This document shows positions 13,146 to 25,787 of a stretch of DNA of 64,000 nucleotides, one piece after another. The stretch comes from Phlebotomus papatasi (taxonomy: Eukaryota; Arthropoda; Insecta; Diptera; Psychodidae), in contig NC_077222.1 in assembly GCF_024763615.1 (NCBI RefSeq), positions 45,446,001-45,510,000 on the forward strand, given 5' to 3'. Under the pieces are notes generated by a model that saw nothing but the letters and a program-made list of their open reading frames with translations, was not told the origin of the DNA and did no database searches. Position 1 is the stretch's first letter. Each line of letters starts with the position of its first letter. Made by a program: the position numbers and the translations under genes.

Positions 13146-13398
13146 CATTGAGAAAAAAAGAGGGTGCGATTAACTTTTTTCCCTTATAACTTTAACACTT
13201 TTTAGGTGTAAAAATATATCAATATTTTTTAATGTTAATTTTACACCTTTTTAAGGTTAAAATCAACATGAAAAAGGTTAACTTTAACCCCCAATACACC
13301 TAAAAAGGGTAATATTTACACCGATTTTGGATCAATACTGCAGGATAAAATTAACATTTTCGGAATGTTATTTTAACTTTTTCGGATTTCTCTTAGTG
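13146..13398. mobile_element. mariner-like miniature element, twin 1 (253 bp)
   Basis: The ends are cattgagaaaa and the complement of ttctcttagtg, with TA on both sides (13144, 13399). The interior holds inverted phrases around acacctttttaagg. It shares most of its sequence with the twin at 13461 in the same orientation. TA flanks and short inverted ends fit a non-autonomous Tc1/mariner-type element. Confidence 0.7.
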
Positions 13399-13460
13399 TA
13401 GTAATCAGCAAAATTCCAGAGGAATTTGGAAATAAATAAATGTAATGTTATCATTACATA

Positions 13461-13714
13461 CACTGAGAGAAAAACGGGGATGCGATTAACATTTGTTCAT
13501 CATAACTTTAACAGTTTTTAGGTGTAAAAATATATCAACATTTTTTAATGTTAATTTTACATCTTTTTAAGGGTAAAATTAATATGAAAAAGGGTAACTC
13601 TAACCCCTAATACACCTAAAAAGCATAATATTTACAACGATTTCAGATAAATACTGCAGGGTAAAATAAACATTACCGGAATGTTATATTAACTTTTTCG
13701 GATTTCTCTCAGTA
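13461..13714. mobile_element. mariner-like miniature element, twin 2 (254 bp)
   Basis: The left end is cactgagagaaa and the right end is ctctcagta, with TA at 13459 and 13715. It is homologous along its whole length to the element 62 bp upstream. Shared words include ttttaggtgtaaaaatatat and ttttcggatttctct. Confidence 0.72.
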
Positions 13715-13716
13715 TA

Positions 13717-15049
13717 TATATTTAATGCGTTGCATCTTTAGTCAAAGTTTAAGCCTCTGTATTTGGTTCAAAATATATACACTTGTCTTACTTTATCTAT
13801 TCATTGGATAATGAATTATCTGTCTTCTTCAATAACAAACATCCTTGATAGACATTTTATCCATCTCATTAAAAACGACTATCATAATATAATATGAGGC
13901 GGATGCTGTTTGCTAAAGTATAGTCTCAGAATGAGTTATAAGGGTTAAAACCGGCCTGTTTGATGGAATTTGTCCGGAGATCTAGCGGGCTTGACACACG
14001 CTTCTCTTAATAAGGATCGTTTAGGGGAAGCATGGGCCCAAACAGAGAGGCAGCAGTATAAAATATTTTTGAGTCACCGCTTCCTTTTATAATCTAATAT
14101 AATCTAATATCTGGTTTAATCTAAAATTCAGTTGGTCAATTTTGTTTTGTAATATATCAAATTAAATTAATTTATGACCTTAGTATAGATTTTTTTATTT
14201 AGAAAGCCACCATGCGTCTTCATTTGATGGACTCATATCAGGTGAAATTTCTAAGAAAATTACCTATCACTATTCGACAGGGAAAATTGACAAAGTCATT
14301 AATTATGTAGTAGAGTTCATTTCCAATTCCAATCCACCCTAATCTCTCGTGTTCTATAAATGATTGTGAAAATACACAATTGGTAGATTTCTATTGGATT
14401 ACCATATATAAAATGATAAATCCAGCAAGGTAATACAATTTAACAACCATGTACTTCCTTGACTTGTATCTTTTAGCTATGAAAACAAGGAGTAAAGGCA
14501 AAGATAGAAAGGCTTTCCATACAGTAATTTAATTGGTGTATAAGTATTGATTTCTCCCTGTTGAATATTCCACCTTGATATTTCCTTTAGAGAAAATCCA
14601 TTGGGTGGATATGTTCATGGGATTGGAAAATTGTGGTAAAACAAGAAACTCAACGTAAGAAAACATTAACATCATCTTTGGCATGTTGTATGGAGTAAAG
14701 CGAGGTTTGATGTAAATAGCATTTCAAATTTCAATTTTTTGACTTTGATAATCCGATCGATGAGTTTCTAATGTAGGAAAGTAGTTCCAGATATACTCAT
14801 AATATGGTGAACTGAATAATTAATTGAAGTAATTGTTGCTGGAAGAATGCCCTTCAAGCTATTTGATTAGTTTATATAGCTGATAATGTTGGTATACAAT
14901 GGAAGATACACTAAAAAAAATGTTGAAAATTTGTATACAATTTGCTTTTTTTTTCATCTTAAAATGTTCTCCTTTCATTTTTCATTGTATACAGATACGG
15001 AAATTTTAGTTTCTTTCTAAATACCTCTAAAAACAATCATGATAGGTAA
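13717..15049. other. AT-rich DNA, nothing recognised
   Basis: No coding frame, RNA gene or defined repeat is supported. Confidence 0.45.
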
Positions 15050-15610
15050 TAAAAAAGATATGACAAGGCGTTTGAGCTTTGCGGAATGCTCGAACTTACG
15101 AGATAGAGTTCTCCGTGAATTACTTTCTTGCATGTTTTTTTGGTCTACATTGGTTTATTACCGCTCAAATTCATTCGTAAATCGAAAAACTATTTTGAAC
15201 TAGAAAATTGGATAAGAAGTAACATATTTACGTACAAATAAAACAGGATAAGCGAGAAAAATAAATCAATTACGATTACTTAACCAATGAGAAAGAATTG
15301 AAAGGAAATTAAATTGATAAGAAAAGTCCAGTTCCTTCCAAAAAAACAAAATTTAACAAATCGCTTGAAAAATGGGCCCTCCAATGTTGTTGACCTGGTT
15401 GGCCTTCAATAACTCAAAATGCCCAATTTTCCGATCATATGTAGGTAATGTTTAGACAAAATGTTCGTCAGGACTCAGGACTACCTCTGAAAGATATCAG
15501 AAAATCATTGAAAAAGCTTGGGCCAATTTTGAGAAAAATCTAAAAAACATTGATTTTGAGGTTTGGGAGGGGGAGGGAGGGAGGAGTAGGAAAACAAGTC
15601 TGAAGATATA
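15050..15610. repeat. interspersed repeat X, copy 3, left part
   Basis: It opens with ttgcggaatgctcgaac and ttctccgtgaatta, which mark the start of X. A non-LTR retrotransposon fragment separates this part from the right part at 16334. Confidence 0.5.
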
Positions 15611-16333
15611 ATAATAATAAATAATAATATTTATTGTTTCATGCCCATAGTACATAAGATACATCTAGGACTATACATAATAGCATTTACTCAAAAAAAA
15701 AAACTAATTTTTACAAAGCATCAATTGAAAAATCAAGAAACGAGAAAGAATAATATAACATTCATAATTTTTTGACTAAGATATTTATCTTTTTTTTTTG
15801 AAAAGGTGAAGTTCTTTAGGTTCGTTTTGTGATAAGAGTGGCAAAGTTTTATTCTATAAGCTAATTGCAGAAAATTTAATTGAATTGATTCCATACTTTG
15901 TAGTGCTAGGCTTAGATAACTGTATCGTATTGAACTGTCTAGTGTTTTTAAGATTTTGTTGTTCATGTAGTGATTGATTGGTGTGAATTAATTTTTTGTG
16001 AATTTTAAAGATATGAATGAGTTGTTGAGCTTTTATCGTTTGATCTATGTTATTTATTTCAAATCTGGAGTAAAGAAATTCTGAGCTCATAAGTCTATTC
16101 AATCGGAAAACAGCTTTGATGGCCTTGTTTTGTGCTCTCTGGAGTCTACCCAAGAGGTCCTTGTTCGCGCAAACCCCCCAGATGGTCACACCATAAAGAA
16201 TTAAGGAGTGACACAGGGCAAAATAGGCGGTTTTTTGCGTGGTTTCACTCATCCTTCCTGCATTGCTTCGCCTGAATGCTCCAGAAATCGCAGAGAGACG
16301 TGAAATAAGGCTCTGCACATGATATAGTTTCAT
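15611..16333 (-). pseudogene. 5'-truncated non-LTR retrotransposon, C-terminal RT part
   Basis: The minus-strand frame from 16333 to 15854 gives 159 residues. They resemble the region just after the catalytic palm of CR1/L2/Jockey-type reverse transcriptases: a basic helix, then YGVTIWG, then LQRAQNKAIKAVF. The catalytic YxDD box and everything upstream are missing, as expected of incomplete target-primed reverse transcription. Downstream on the minus strand the copy ends in an ATT-rich tail (15611-15640 on the plus strand). It lies between two parts of repeat X, so X was the landing site. It cannot make a working enzyme. Confidence 0.7.
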
Positions 16334-16480
16334 TATTGGAGGTTATCGAAGACCGGAAGGTGATATCTTTTACCGTTTAAGCTCCAGAATGGTGACAAGT
16401 TGAAAAAAGACGATTATATAACTACTCTCTCATTGAATGAGTCCGAGCATGAATACGAATATGAAGGTTATTACTTTTTT
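16334..16480. repeat. interspersed repeat X, copy 3, right part
   Basis: The words atcgaagaccggaag, tgatatctttta and gatgagtccgagca-like phrases match the reverse complement of 22.56-22.80 kb. It joins the retrotransposon fragment directly. Confidence 0.5.
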
Positions 16481-19400
16481 AAGGTGTGTTAAATATTTGA
16501 AAAACACAATAATTTTTTTTTAACAAAAATAATAACCTTCAACTACAATTTTTATCTCAGTGTAGCCTTAATGTCTAAATTAAACGTAAATCTATACAAT
16601 TTTATTGGGATAACAACTCGGAAGAAAAAGAAGGGACATCAGGTGGCATTATCATTTAACAATAATCTATAGTTGTAGATAATTTCTCTTTCTCGCACAT
16701 TGATTTTTTTTCTCAAAGAAAAGAAATAAAAGATGAAATAACCCCAGTCAAATGTGACAAAGTGTAGGGTAGAAATGGTATCATATGAATGTAAGTCTTT
16801 ATGGCAAGTAATTTACTATATGCTTTACCCTTACATATACGAGCTTTCACCTTGGGGTGGGTGTTGATAAGATTTTCCCATCTATGCCGAACAAATATGT
16901 CGCGCACAAGAATAGACAAATATTTGATACAGCAGAATAAATGTGCTCAAGGGCTGAAATGACTCAAATTCACTTCATCCTATTCTTCATCCACTCTCCC
17001 GTCTGTACTTTACTTTGGCACAAGATGTTGCGTGGCTTTTCTGACTTGATTTCAAGCCCCATCACCATGTTTTTCTTTTTGTCACTGTGACCCACAAATC
17101 CACCCACTCTGAGGAAATTTTCTGAAAAATTCTCAATCCCCAAGAGTGATTTCTCCCTCTTTTTATATTGCTGCTTTTACCTCCCATTGGGAAGGAAAAG
17201 TTTGCTTGCCCGCAGGAAAAAAAAAGTTCCCGGAGAGTGATAAAGTGAATAGGAAGACACGATGAAAATTATCATCAATACGATCAATGATGAGAGTTCA
17301 AAATTAGGGGGTAGGTTTCTTCATAACAAACAGAAGTTTTTTCTAAGTGAAATTTTAAAATTTATATTTTTTTTTGATTTTGATTTTGAAAATCATGTCC
17401 TAAACTCAAATTTTTAAATGAGGTCTCCGAAAAGCAGGTTCCAGAAGCTGAATTTTTAAAATATTTAAATGAAAATTTTAGAAAAAATAGTTAAAATTTT
17501 GTATGCTTAAGAACTTGAATTAAATAATTTTTATTAAAAAAAATAGGGAAAATTATGCTGTTTCAGTCATTTCAATCCACGGAACCCCTTGAAACGTTTC
17601 GGCCTTCTTAGGAAGTTTAATTATTATAACGAATAAGTGAATAGAGAAAAAATTAACTAGATTTCAACACCCCTTGATTAAGCATCCCTTCAAAAAAAAA
17701 TTGTCATCCGTTGCGTAAGTGTTTAAGTGACATGACTTGTATGGAAAATTTACGAAGATGATAATAAATGATACCAGAAGTGTGACGCGAGAATATTTGA
17801 AATGTTCAAATTATCACAGAGAGGCGTTAGCTTTCTCCACCCATCAATTTAAAATACGATTTTGTGAAATTTTTTGCACATGTTTCGCATCATTATTTCC
17901 GAATTAAATAAATCCACCGTATTTCCTTTAGATATTTGCCAATGTAATTTTCTTCCTATCATCCATCGACAAAAGAGTCTCTTATTACATTTTTCAATCA
18001 CATTTCCCACTCATGGATGGGCTTTCTCTTGTTGAGGGTGAGCTTTTTGGGTACTGTTAAGGAGACAGATGGTTTTAAAATGAGGATATTTTGTGTAATA
18101 TGGGAATTGAAGAATTGTTAGGAAAGCGTTTTTATTTATGAAGATACTTGACTTAAAAAAAGCAATATATAAAACTCCAGATAAAACCGTAAACAATATT
18201 TATGAGTTGTGCGCTGTTATTGAAGAATTTGTAGCAACTCAAGTTGCAATTTAAAGTTTTCCCATAGAGCACGAAATTCATGCATTTATGCTTATTTTGA
18301 ATGGAAAATTTTTCATAAAGAAGCTTTCAGAAGATTGAAAATTTTCCAGAAATATCAACTCTTTACTGATTATTATGCACTTTGAAAAGAAGTTTGCAAC
18401 TTGTGAATCAGATATTTTCCACTCTTTCAGAAACAAAAATTTCTTATATTTACGTTTCTAAAATTTTCATTATATTTGCAAAACATATATAAAGTGGCAA
18501 ATTTTAGTATTTTCATGGTCCTCTTTTCACATTGTTTATGAAAAGAATTTAGTGTGAACGTTTTTCCTCATTTTCCATCTGCTTCATGCTACTGTATGTA
18601 TGTATTCTTGAATAATTTATAAAGATATGTTACCCAGCCAGTCTCCCAAAAATAACACACAATTCAAATGCCATGGTTTTTTTTATTTTGAAAGAACATC
18701 CATGCCCTGATTTGCGCGAATTCGGATGGATTTTTACTGTATCCCTGAAAGCACCTTCTATGTTTAGATACTGTGTGGGTGGATGTTATAATGCCCTGAT
18801 GCCGATAAATTATGCAGTGAAATAGTGAATGAAATTCAAATTTAATATACACCCACAAAAGCACTCTTGAGGGATGATGGACAGTTTTTTTTTGGGATGA
18901 TACTCATGGAGCTTGACCAAAGTATTGAACAAGATATTTCGAGATGTATTTAGACAAATGGCAGAAAATCAATACAATAAAACAGATTAAAATTGATGTT
19001 CACGCTATCTTCAGAAAATTCTATTCAATGTGAACAATAAGTGATAAACCTAGCTGACTTTCTGTAAGTTAGATACTTAATATAAGCTAACACGAAAACA
19101 CCTGCAAATTCGCTTTGGAGTTGAAATTGGAAACAGTCATTTATCGATCAAGACCTAACAAAGCGTTATTAATTGGATTTAATGAGAAATCTTTATCATA
19201 CTTTGGTATAGGCCTAATATTTTGGTAATACTGATGAACCACAACTACTCATGATTATTCAACAGGTTTCAAAATTGATTTGGTTTTGTGATAGATTGAA
19301 ATACCAGGCTAAACAATCATAAGGATTCTATAGGTATATATTGATTTATACTGAGCAATAAAAAACCCCATATAGAATTAATCAAATGAATGATTTTATT

Positions 19401-20168
19401 TATTTTTATTGCTCAAATTCCACAGAGGAGACGTACTATGATAGATAATTCCCTTACTTTACAATATCTCTAAATTGAATTTTCCAATCCAAAAAAGATT
19501 TCTTTGTGATGTAATTTCTGAATTTGACGTTTACGACAGTAGTAGGTCCTTTCGCTGGAAGATATAGAAGCATTCTAATACTTTTATTCTCTTATTTAAT
19601 ACTTTATTCTTTAACAAGTTGGCTAAAAAATTGAGGTCTAACAAGATATTAATTTTTCGAAAAAATTGCACGCGCAGCATATTCTGAAAAATTTGTCATT
19701 CTAAGGTAAAACATTATGAGAAGTCTGAGTTATTTGAGTGTTACTTCCACTGATTGACGATTCTTTGTACAAAAATCTAATTGGAATTGTATAAAAAGTT
19801 TGCAAATCCTCACAATGATCTTTACAAAATACTCGAATGGTGTCAAATCAATTCATTGAGCGGTTTTTCATAGTAAAGGGTTGAACGGATTGAACTGTCT
19901 GGATTTTGGACGAACTTGAATTAATTTCAATTGGTTTTCACTAGTCAATTATCATTCAAAACCAAACTTTTAAATGACAGGCAAATACAAACTCGATTTG
20001 CAAATAACTTCACAAATGTTAGAACACAAAAAAGAAAACCATTTTTAGCCAAGTTTAATAGAATTATATTAATAATCAAAATTTTTTTGTTTTAATTGAG
20101 ATAATTTACAAACTCAGTTTCACGCCCAAACTTTGTGTAAACACGTTTTGATACTTTCACATCATACA
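16481..20168. other. AT-rich DNA without an assigned gene
   Basis: No credible coding frame is seen. Around 19075-19145 the words agctaacacgaaaacacctg and caaattcgctttggagttg recall the start of repeat Y and probably mark a very old copy. Positions 17000-17250 are somewhat less AT-rich and look unique. Confidence 0.45.
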
Positions 20169-20170
20169 TA

Positions 20171-20500
20171 CAGTAGAGTCTCTTAAATCTGAATCTCTCA
20201 AATTCGAAGAACGTTTGGATTCAAAATGTCAATTGTGGGGTTATGTTAAGAAATTCGTATTCTGGGTGAATGAAAATCATATTTATGTGCTTCTTCTTGA
20301 ATGTTTACATACATTATGATCGTATAAAATGAAAAGGAAGTATGTTACCACTAAAACTTGCGAGAAAGTACGAGAATTTGATTCAAAGTACAATTTAATC
20401 TCACATAAATTTCGTTAGTTTTGAAAAAAATCGTTCGAATTTGGGAGGTGAGAAATGTCAAAAATACCACCCGAGCGTTCGAATTTAGGAGACTCTACTG
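20171..20500. mobile_element. pogo/Tigger-like miniature element, 330 bp
   Basis: The left end cagtagagtctcttaaat is repeated in inverted form at the right end (atttaggagactctactg), with TA on both sides (20169, 20501). The CAGTAGAGTCTC-like end is characteristic of pogo-group Tc1/mariner elements. There is no transposase frame, so it is non-autonomous. Confidence 0.7.
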
Positions 20501-20607
20501 TATCAATCCCGGCGAAAACAGATTTTCGTAGCCATCCGACCGATTTCACATAGTACAAACACTCGGTGTGGGAACAGAAAGAGATATCGGTTTACGGCAA
20601 AGGTTAA

Positions 20608-21504
20608 AGGGGCAGATAATTCTAACCGGCTTATGTAGGTGAGATTCTTATCGTGAGCTAACTCGGAGTGCATGCAAATTCGATTTAGAGCTGAAGTTGG
20701 GGGACGCCATTCAGTTATTTTGAATCAAATTTGTGAAATTATACTAATTTTGTATTAAATCCAAAATATCAAGGATTTGGATGGGGTGATAGAAAAGTGA
20801 TATATGGGTGAAATGTAGACCAGAATGTTCTCTATAATTTTCCCATAGAACATGATATCATCGATTACTCAGAAGTCAAGATAAGCGAGGTTTTTTGTTT
20901 CTTAACTCGTTTTTTCATCCAGAGTTCCCCAAGTAGTCATTTGTTGAACTTCAACTATATCAAAGAATTGTTGTATTTTGTAGGACTTTCCATTTAAAAC
21001 CCTATTTTAAGTGTCTTGGTGGAGTAGAGGCAGTCAAATTGGCATCTGAGTGATTTCAAAGCGTTATTATGGGAAAAATCAATTTTTTCACACTTAACTT
21101 AAAGAATTTTTTTTGGACCCTTATAGCTCGGGTCAGGGGGGTCGGGGGACCTTAAGGAAAGCTCTAAGGCCCAGCTATAACATTCTAAAATTTGAGCCCG
21201 CTCGATGCCACAGGGGCGGAGCTATTGAGAAAACAAAAAAAGGTGGGTCTTCAAAATGGCGGAAGGAGGGGTGGGGGGTGGGGGTCAATACACCAAGTTG
21301 CAATTTTCATGCGATACCGCAAGTCGATATCTTTTTTAGTTTAGGAGCTATTAAGCTCCAAAGAGCGGCCGGGAACTTAACTTAGCCCCCCATATATTCG
21401 TGATCAGGAAGTGGCGAAACACATTTTGGCCAAGTTTGAGGTCGATCGGACGACATGAAATTTTGTTAGGATTATAGTAGGTGAGATTGTTAAGAATCTC
21501 ACCT
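20608..21504 (+). mobile_element. repeat Y, copy 1, internally deleted
   Basis: It starts aaaggggcagataattctaa and ends with the family hairpin (taggtgagatt, loop, aatctcaccta). Compared with the copy at 46626-48445 it lacks about 880 bp. The junction near 21104 falls at a short shared word (cttaa), which suggests deletion by microhomology. No protein is encoded. Confidence 0.75.
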
Positions 21505-22290
21505 AATATTAGGTAAGCGACGTCATGGTGATATCAGAACCATCTTCCTACGCCCCCTTTCTGTCATTTTGGAATACCCCACAATTTTGATGGCTCAATA
21601 ATAACTCAGATCAAATTCCACCAATCGGTCCCAAATTTTACCATGTTATAGCTGGGCCTAAGAGTTTTCTATTAAGAAAAATTTAAGCCCCGTGAACTCC
21701 CTGATCCGAGCTATAAGGGGTCAAAAATTCAATTTTAAAATGGCCATGTCCCCGATTTTAATTGTAATAATTTGAAAACTGGTCATTTGGAGAGCTCTCG
21801 TGAAATCCTACAACTCTTCTGAAACTCCTACTTCATCCGATTTAATCAAAGGTCCGATTAATCGAAAAATCGATATTCAAATTTTTGATCTAGAAATAAA
21901 TCTCGAGTTGCATTCATTTCGGGTTTCCTGTGAATTTAAATCTGTAAAACTGATTTTTAAATATTTTAAAAATCAGTTTCAACATTTTCTATGCATAAAC
22001 TATTACATTTCAAGTCAAAATTAAACAAGTGATAAGCCCAGATAAGCTTATGGTAGCTCAAATTACAGGCGACCTCGGAGTGCTTACAACCCGGAATACG
22101 TGAAATTTCGATTTTGAGTTGAATTTTAGAGTAATTTTAGGGTAAAGAATCGCGTAGAGTTAACTATTCTTGGTGGCCGAAATTTATTATTTTATTCTTA
22201 AAATTAAGTTCAAAATCCAAATTTCAAGCATTCCGAGTTGCAAACACTTCGGGGTGCCCGGTAAAGAATCTCAGCTACTATAAGTTTATT
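21505..22290 (-). repeat. old, strongly diverged Y copy, minus strand
   Basis: Words such as catgttatagctgggcct, gatccgagctataagggg, ggagagctctcgtgaaat and ctcggagtgcttacaa follow the reverse complement of Y in the right order with many substitutions. It abuts Y copy 1 tail to tail. The frame at 21800-22024 is not a gene. Confidence 0.55.
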
Positions 22291-22309
22291 ACTGATTTGT
22301 GTTTGTCTT

Positions 22310-23187
22310 CTCATTAGAAAATTTAAAGTATTTTTTGTGTAAAAAAATTATCAGAAATCTTGGAATTTCTGACAAAACTGACCCGGTTCCAAACAGTTTT
22401 CAACTGGTAACGAACCAGTTCATAACTGATAACTAATTTTTATCCTAAATTTAATTATATTAATCCTAAGTTATTTTGACCAATGCTTTCAGTGATTTAT
22501 AAATCCGTTCAAATCTGTTGTGAACCGGTAATAAAGCGATAAGTAATTTTACTGCTCGAACTCAAAGAGGGAGTATTTATATAATCCACTTTTTTTCAAA
22601 TTGTCACCGTCCTATAGCAGAGGTGTGCAAGAACCGTTTGAAACCGAAAAAACGTCAAATAAAGCTTGTTCGTCAATGGTCAAAACGCTACCTAAGCAAA
22701 CTTATTTTGATGTTTATTCGGTTTCAACGGTTCTTGCACACCTCTGTCCTATAGCATAAATGGTAAGAGATATCAACTTCCGGTCTTCGATGACCCCCAA
22801 TAAAAAAACGATATCTCTATAAGTTTTTTTCTTTCCGCCCACCCCACACTCCACTCGCTCCAAAACCAGGTTTTTTATGGTTACCTAAAAAATTCGATTA
22901 CCTAAATTTACTGTGACCTAAAAATTCTCCATTTTGAATTTTCGAAAGTCAAAGTTTAACTGCGGGCTTGAAATCAGTATAATGAATCGATCAAATATCC
23001 GTGAGTGACTTATATCTTTCTCGGGTTTATATTTTGTGTTTGCCAATATGTTTGTAACTCATGCCAAAACATTCTAAAATGATCATATCTTTACTTATTT
23101 TTGATTTTTGAATGTTTTTGTGATTTATCAGTAGATCAGTAAGCATCAAAAGATCATGCGAAAAACTAATTCACGGAGAGCTCTATC
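22310..23187. repeat. interspersed repeat X, copy 4, left part
   Basis: The phrases gaaccagttcataactgata, gtgaaccggtaata and cttccggtcttcgatgac, and at the right edge aattcacggagagctct, identify X. Two younger elements interrupt it, an hAT-like element at 22618 and the large inverted-repeat element beginning at 23188. X resumes at 26331. Confidence 0.6.
22618..22746. mobile_element. hAT-like miniature element, 129 bp, copy 1
   Basis: The inverted ends cagaggtgtgcaagaacc and its complement are nearly perfect and continue to about 35 bp (gaaaccgaa, aacgtcaaa). The 8-bp word tcctatag flanks both sides (22610-22617 and 22747-22754). CAG-type ends and 8-bp duplications are the hallmarks of the hAT superfamily. 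A second copy is at 62041-62167. Confidence 0.85.
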
Positions 23188-23979
23188 GGGATTGAGAAAC
23201 CTCGTATTTTACATTTCGTATTTTACATCTTCGTATTGCACATTTCGTATTGCGGAAACTTCGTATTTCAGCACATTTCGTATTTTACCATTTCGTATTT
23301 CACATTTCGTCTTTCATACATTTTGTACAAAAATTGAACATTTCGTCTGCCATACATTTCATACAAGCATATCAACCAATAAAATAATAGAATTGTAGTT
23401 TTATAAGGTCAAGGGCGCTATGCGCCTCGGGTCTAAGTTTGAAGTCGAACATCATGCTTTTTAATTATTCATTTATTTAAAATTTTTATGTAAATTTCCA
23501 ACTGCTTCAGCAAATATTTCAAATTTTACCACCAAGTCTGAGAAATATTGGTAAATGTTTACAATATGCTCTTAAAACCCATTTGAGCCTTTTATTCATA
23601 ACTTTATCAAGACATTAGATGGAGATTTTATAAAAGGGAAACGTGACAATTAAAATGGATTTTATAATAATTCCTTAAGTTTTTTTGTAGATATATCTTG
23701 TGTAGCCGGGCTTTTGCCCTGAAAGATTCCTTATGGAGACCAAAGCTTTTCGCGGCCAATTGCCCAGCACCGCCCAGGCTCTGTGCCTCCATCCGATCTC
23801 TTCCAGGCCATGTTACCGACTGACTGACAGTTATCTCTTGTCTTATCTCCTGTTATCCTGTTAACCAAGGCCAAGCTCACAGACGACGAGCAACCGAACC
23901 AGTAAAAGGCCTTGCTTGGAGCGGGAGGCGGGAAATATGAAGTTGCTGCTAACAGGGAAGGGATAGCCGAGCCATTGCC
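23188..23979 (+). repeat. left 792-bp inverted arm
   Basis: It runs from the iterated cgtatttt tip to ggatagccgagccattgcc. Its inner 250 bp are much richer in G+C than its outer part. A spot comparison with the right arm shows at least one substitution (cctta versus cttta near 23730). Confidence 0.85.
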
Positions 23980-23998
23980 CTTAATTCGGGCCTACCCC

Positions 23999-24196
23999 CA
24001 GCAACGAAAGTTCCCTGTTTGAACACCATTCAGCAAACGCGTTCGGAACAGGGTTCGCTTCAATGTAAAATCCTTACGGCGTGGGAAAAAACGAACGCGG
24101 TTGAAGCAATAGTTCTCCTTGGTGGCCACCACTTTCTGAACATTTGGGAGGCCGCGACCGTCGGGAAATGTGGAACAGGGAACTCTTTCGTTGCTG
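23999..24196. repeat. inner inverted repeat of the large element
   Basis: Just inside the left arm, cagcaacgaaagttccctgt at 23999 is matched in inverted form near 24175 (acagggaactctttcgttgc) with a small insertion. The interval is G+C-rich. It could form a second stem nested within the large palindrome. Confidence 0.6.
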
Positions 24197-25172
24197 GGCC
24201 GCTCAGACCTTGCCGATGAGGGCTAAAATAGTTCCTAAACCAGGGCGTTAATTAATGGCTCAATGCTGGGTCCCCTTACTCTGTGTCAGAAGTGTCGTTT
24301 TTATTTTTTTTTTTTTATCTTATATTCTTTTTATTTCTTTCGTTTTGTTTTTCTGTATTTTTGTTTCCGTGCCTTTGGTTTTTTTCATATCTGAATGTGG
24401 AATACGACGAAATTGAAAGAAAATAAAACTCGTAAATTTTACTTTATATAGAAAAATTTTATTGCTAAGATAGTGAAAACTGAAAATTTGGAGAAATTCC
24501 GCGCAAAAATTTAATTATAGATCGGTTCGAATAGTCGTTTACGACTATTTTAATGCAATTTCCGACAGCCGTATACTTTTTCTTGCACGGATTTCATTAA
24601 AAAAAATGTTTGGCAAAAAAAAACGTAATATATAAATAGGCTGCAGTTTTATGTGATAAAAAATAGAAATTTTTAAGTGTTAGAGAAACTTTCCTCCTGA
24701 TAGCGAAATTGAGCTCGGCCATTGCCGCTCTGAATAAGGATAGGGAAGTGAGCGTGTATGACAGCCTGCTGATGATAGCTGCGTTAGTGTGCGACTTTGA
24801 GAATGCTCAGTTGTTTGCATGCGAAATGCTCCCATATTTTCTTAGTTTTTCGATAATTTCTTAAGTTTTAGTGAAAAAATAACATTCAAATGTGGAGGTA
24901 AAATCCACTTTTGCCCGCCGTGTAGGCAGAACTGGGGCTTGCTCTCACTTGCTCGCAACCCCTCTTCGCTTGTTCCCGAAACTAATCTGACTGAATGGGC
25001 AGTAAGATAACTCCTTTCTCGAACTTTTGGAGAGAATGTCTTCTTCTCTCGCTGTCTAGTGATCGACTAACACTGAGGGTGAGCGAGGATCGAACCGAGC
25101 AAGCGGCGCTAGCCGGCGATGATAACATCACGAAACGGAAGAATGCCACAAGCGGGAGATTTTAAGCTTTAG

Positions 25173-25787
25173 GTGTCGGGGGAACTACCACACAAATTCC
25201 TTAAAACAAGTAATTTTTTAACATATAGTGATGAGAAACTAGTGAAAACAGCCCAAGAAATGATTAAAATCGCTAAAAGAACGAAACATAACCTAAATTT
25301 TGAAATGTCAAATGGACTCCGATATTTTGCTTCGAAAATGGGGCCTAAGTTATTAAATGGGGCTTCGAAATTGGTAAAACTTGGTTCTGTGATTCATGTC
25401 CAATTAGTCTTCAGTGATTTTTGCTCGAAATCTAGTCAATTTTTAATAGTTTTAACGAAATCAAAATACACGGTGTCAAAGGACGAAATGTTCACTTGGA
25501 CTACCTCCATCTCATATCCAATAATAATAATACACAGCGGCAATGGCTCGGCTATCCCTTCCCTGTTAGCAGCAACTTCATATTTCCCGCCTCCCGCTCC
25601 AAGCAAGGCCTTTTACTGGTTCGGTTGCTCGTCGTCTGTGAGCTTGGCCTTGGTTAACAGGATAACAGGAGATAAGACAAGAGATAACTGTCAGTCAGTC
25701 GGTAACATGGCCTGGAAGAGATCGGATGGAGGCACAGAGCCTGGGCGGTGCTGGGCAATTGGCCGCGAAAAGCTTTGGTCTCCATAA
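25173..25787 (+). other. open frame spanning centre and right arm, unrecognised
   Basis: This frame of about 200 codons opens with an alternative start codon (GTG) and no convincing context. Its first 120 residues lie in the unique centre of the large element and are Lys- and Ser-rich. The rest runs into the right arm, which reads differently in the mirror-image left arm. I see no transposase motif such as a DDE triad or zinc finger. It is probably fortuitous, but it is the longest frame in the element. Confidence 0.2.

Noticed and set aside
15733..15966. Second minus-strand frame overlapping the LINE fragment
   Set aside because: It is an overlapping frame of the same relic running into its 3' untranslated region, not another gene.
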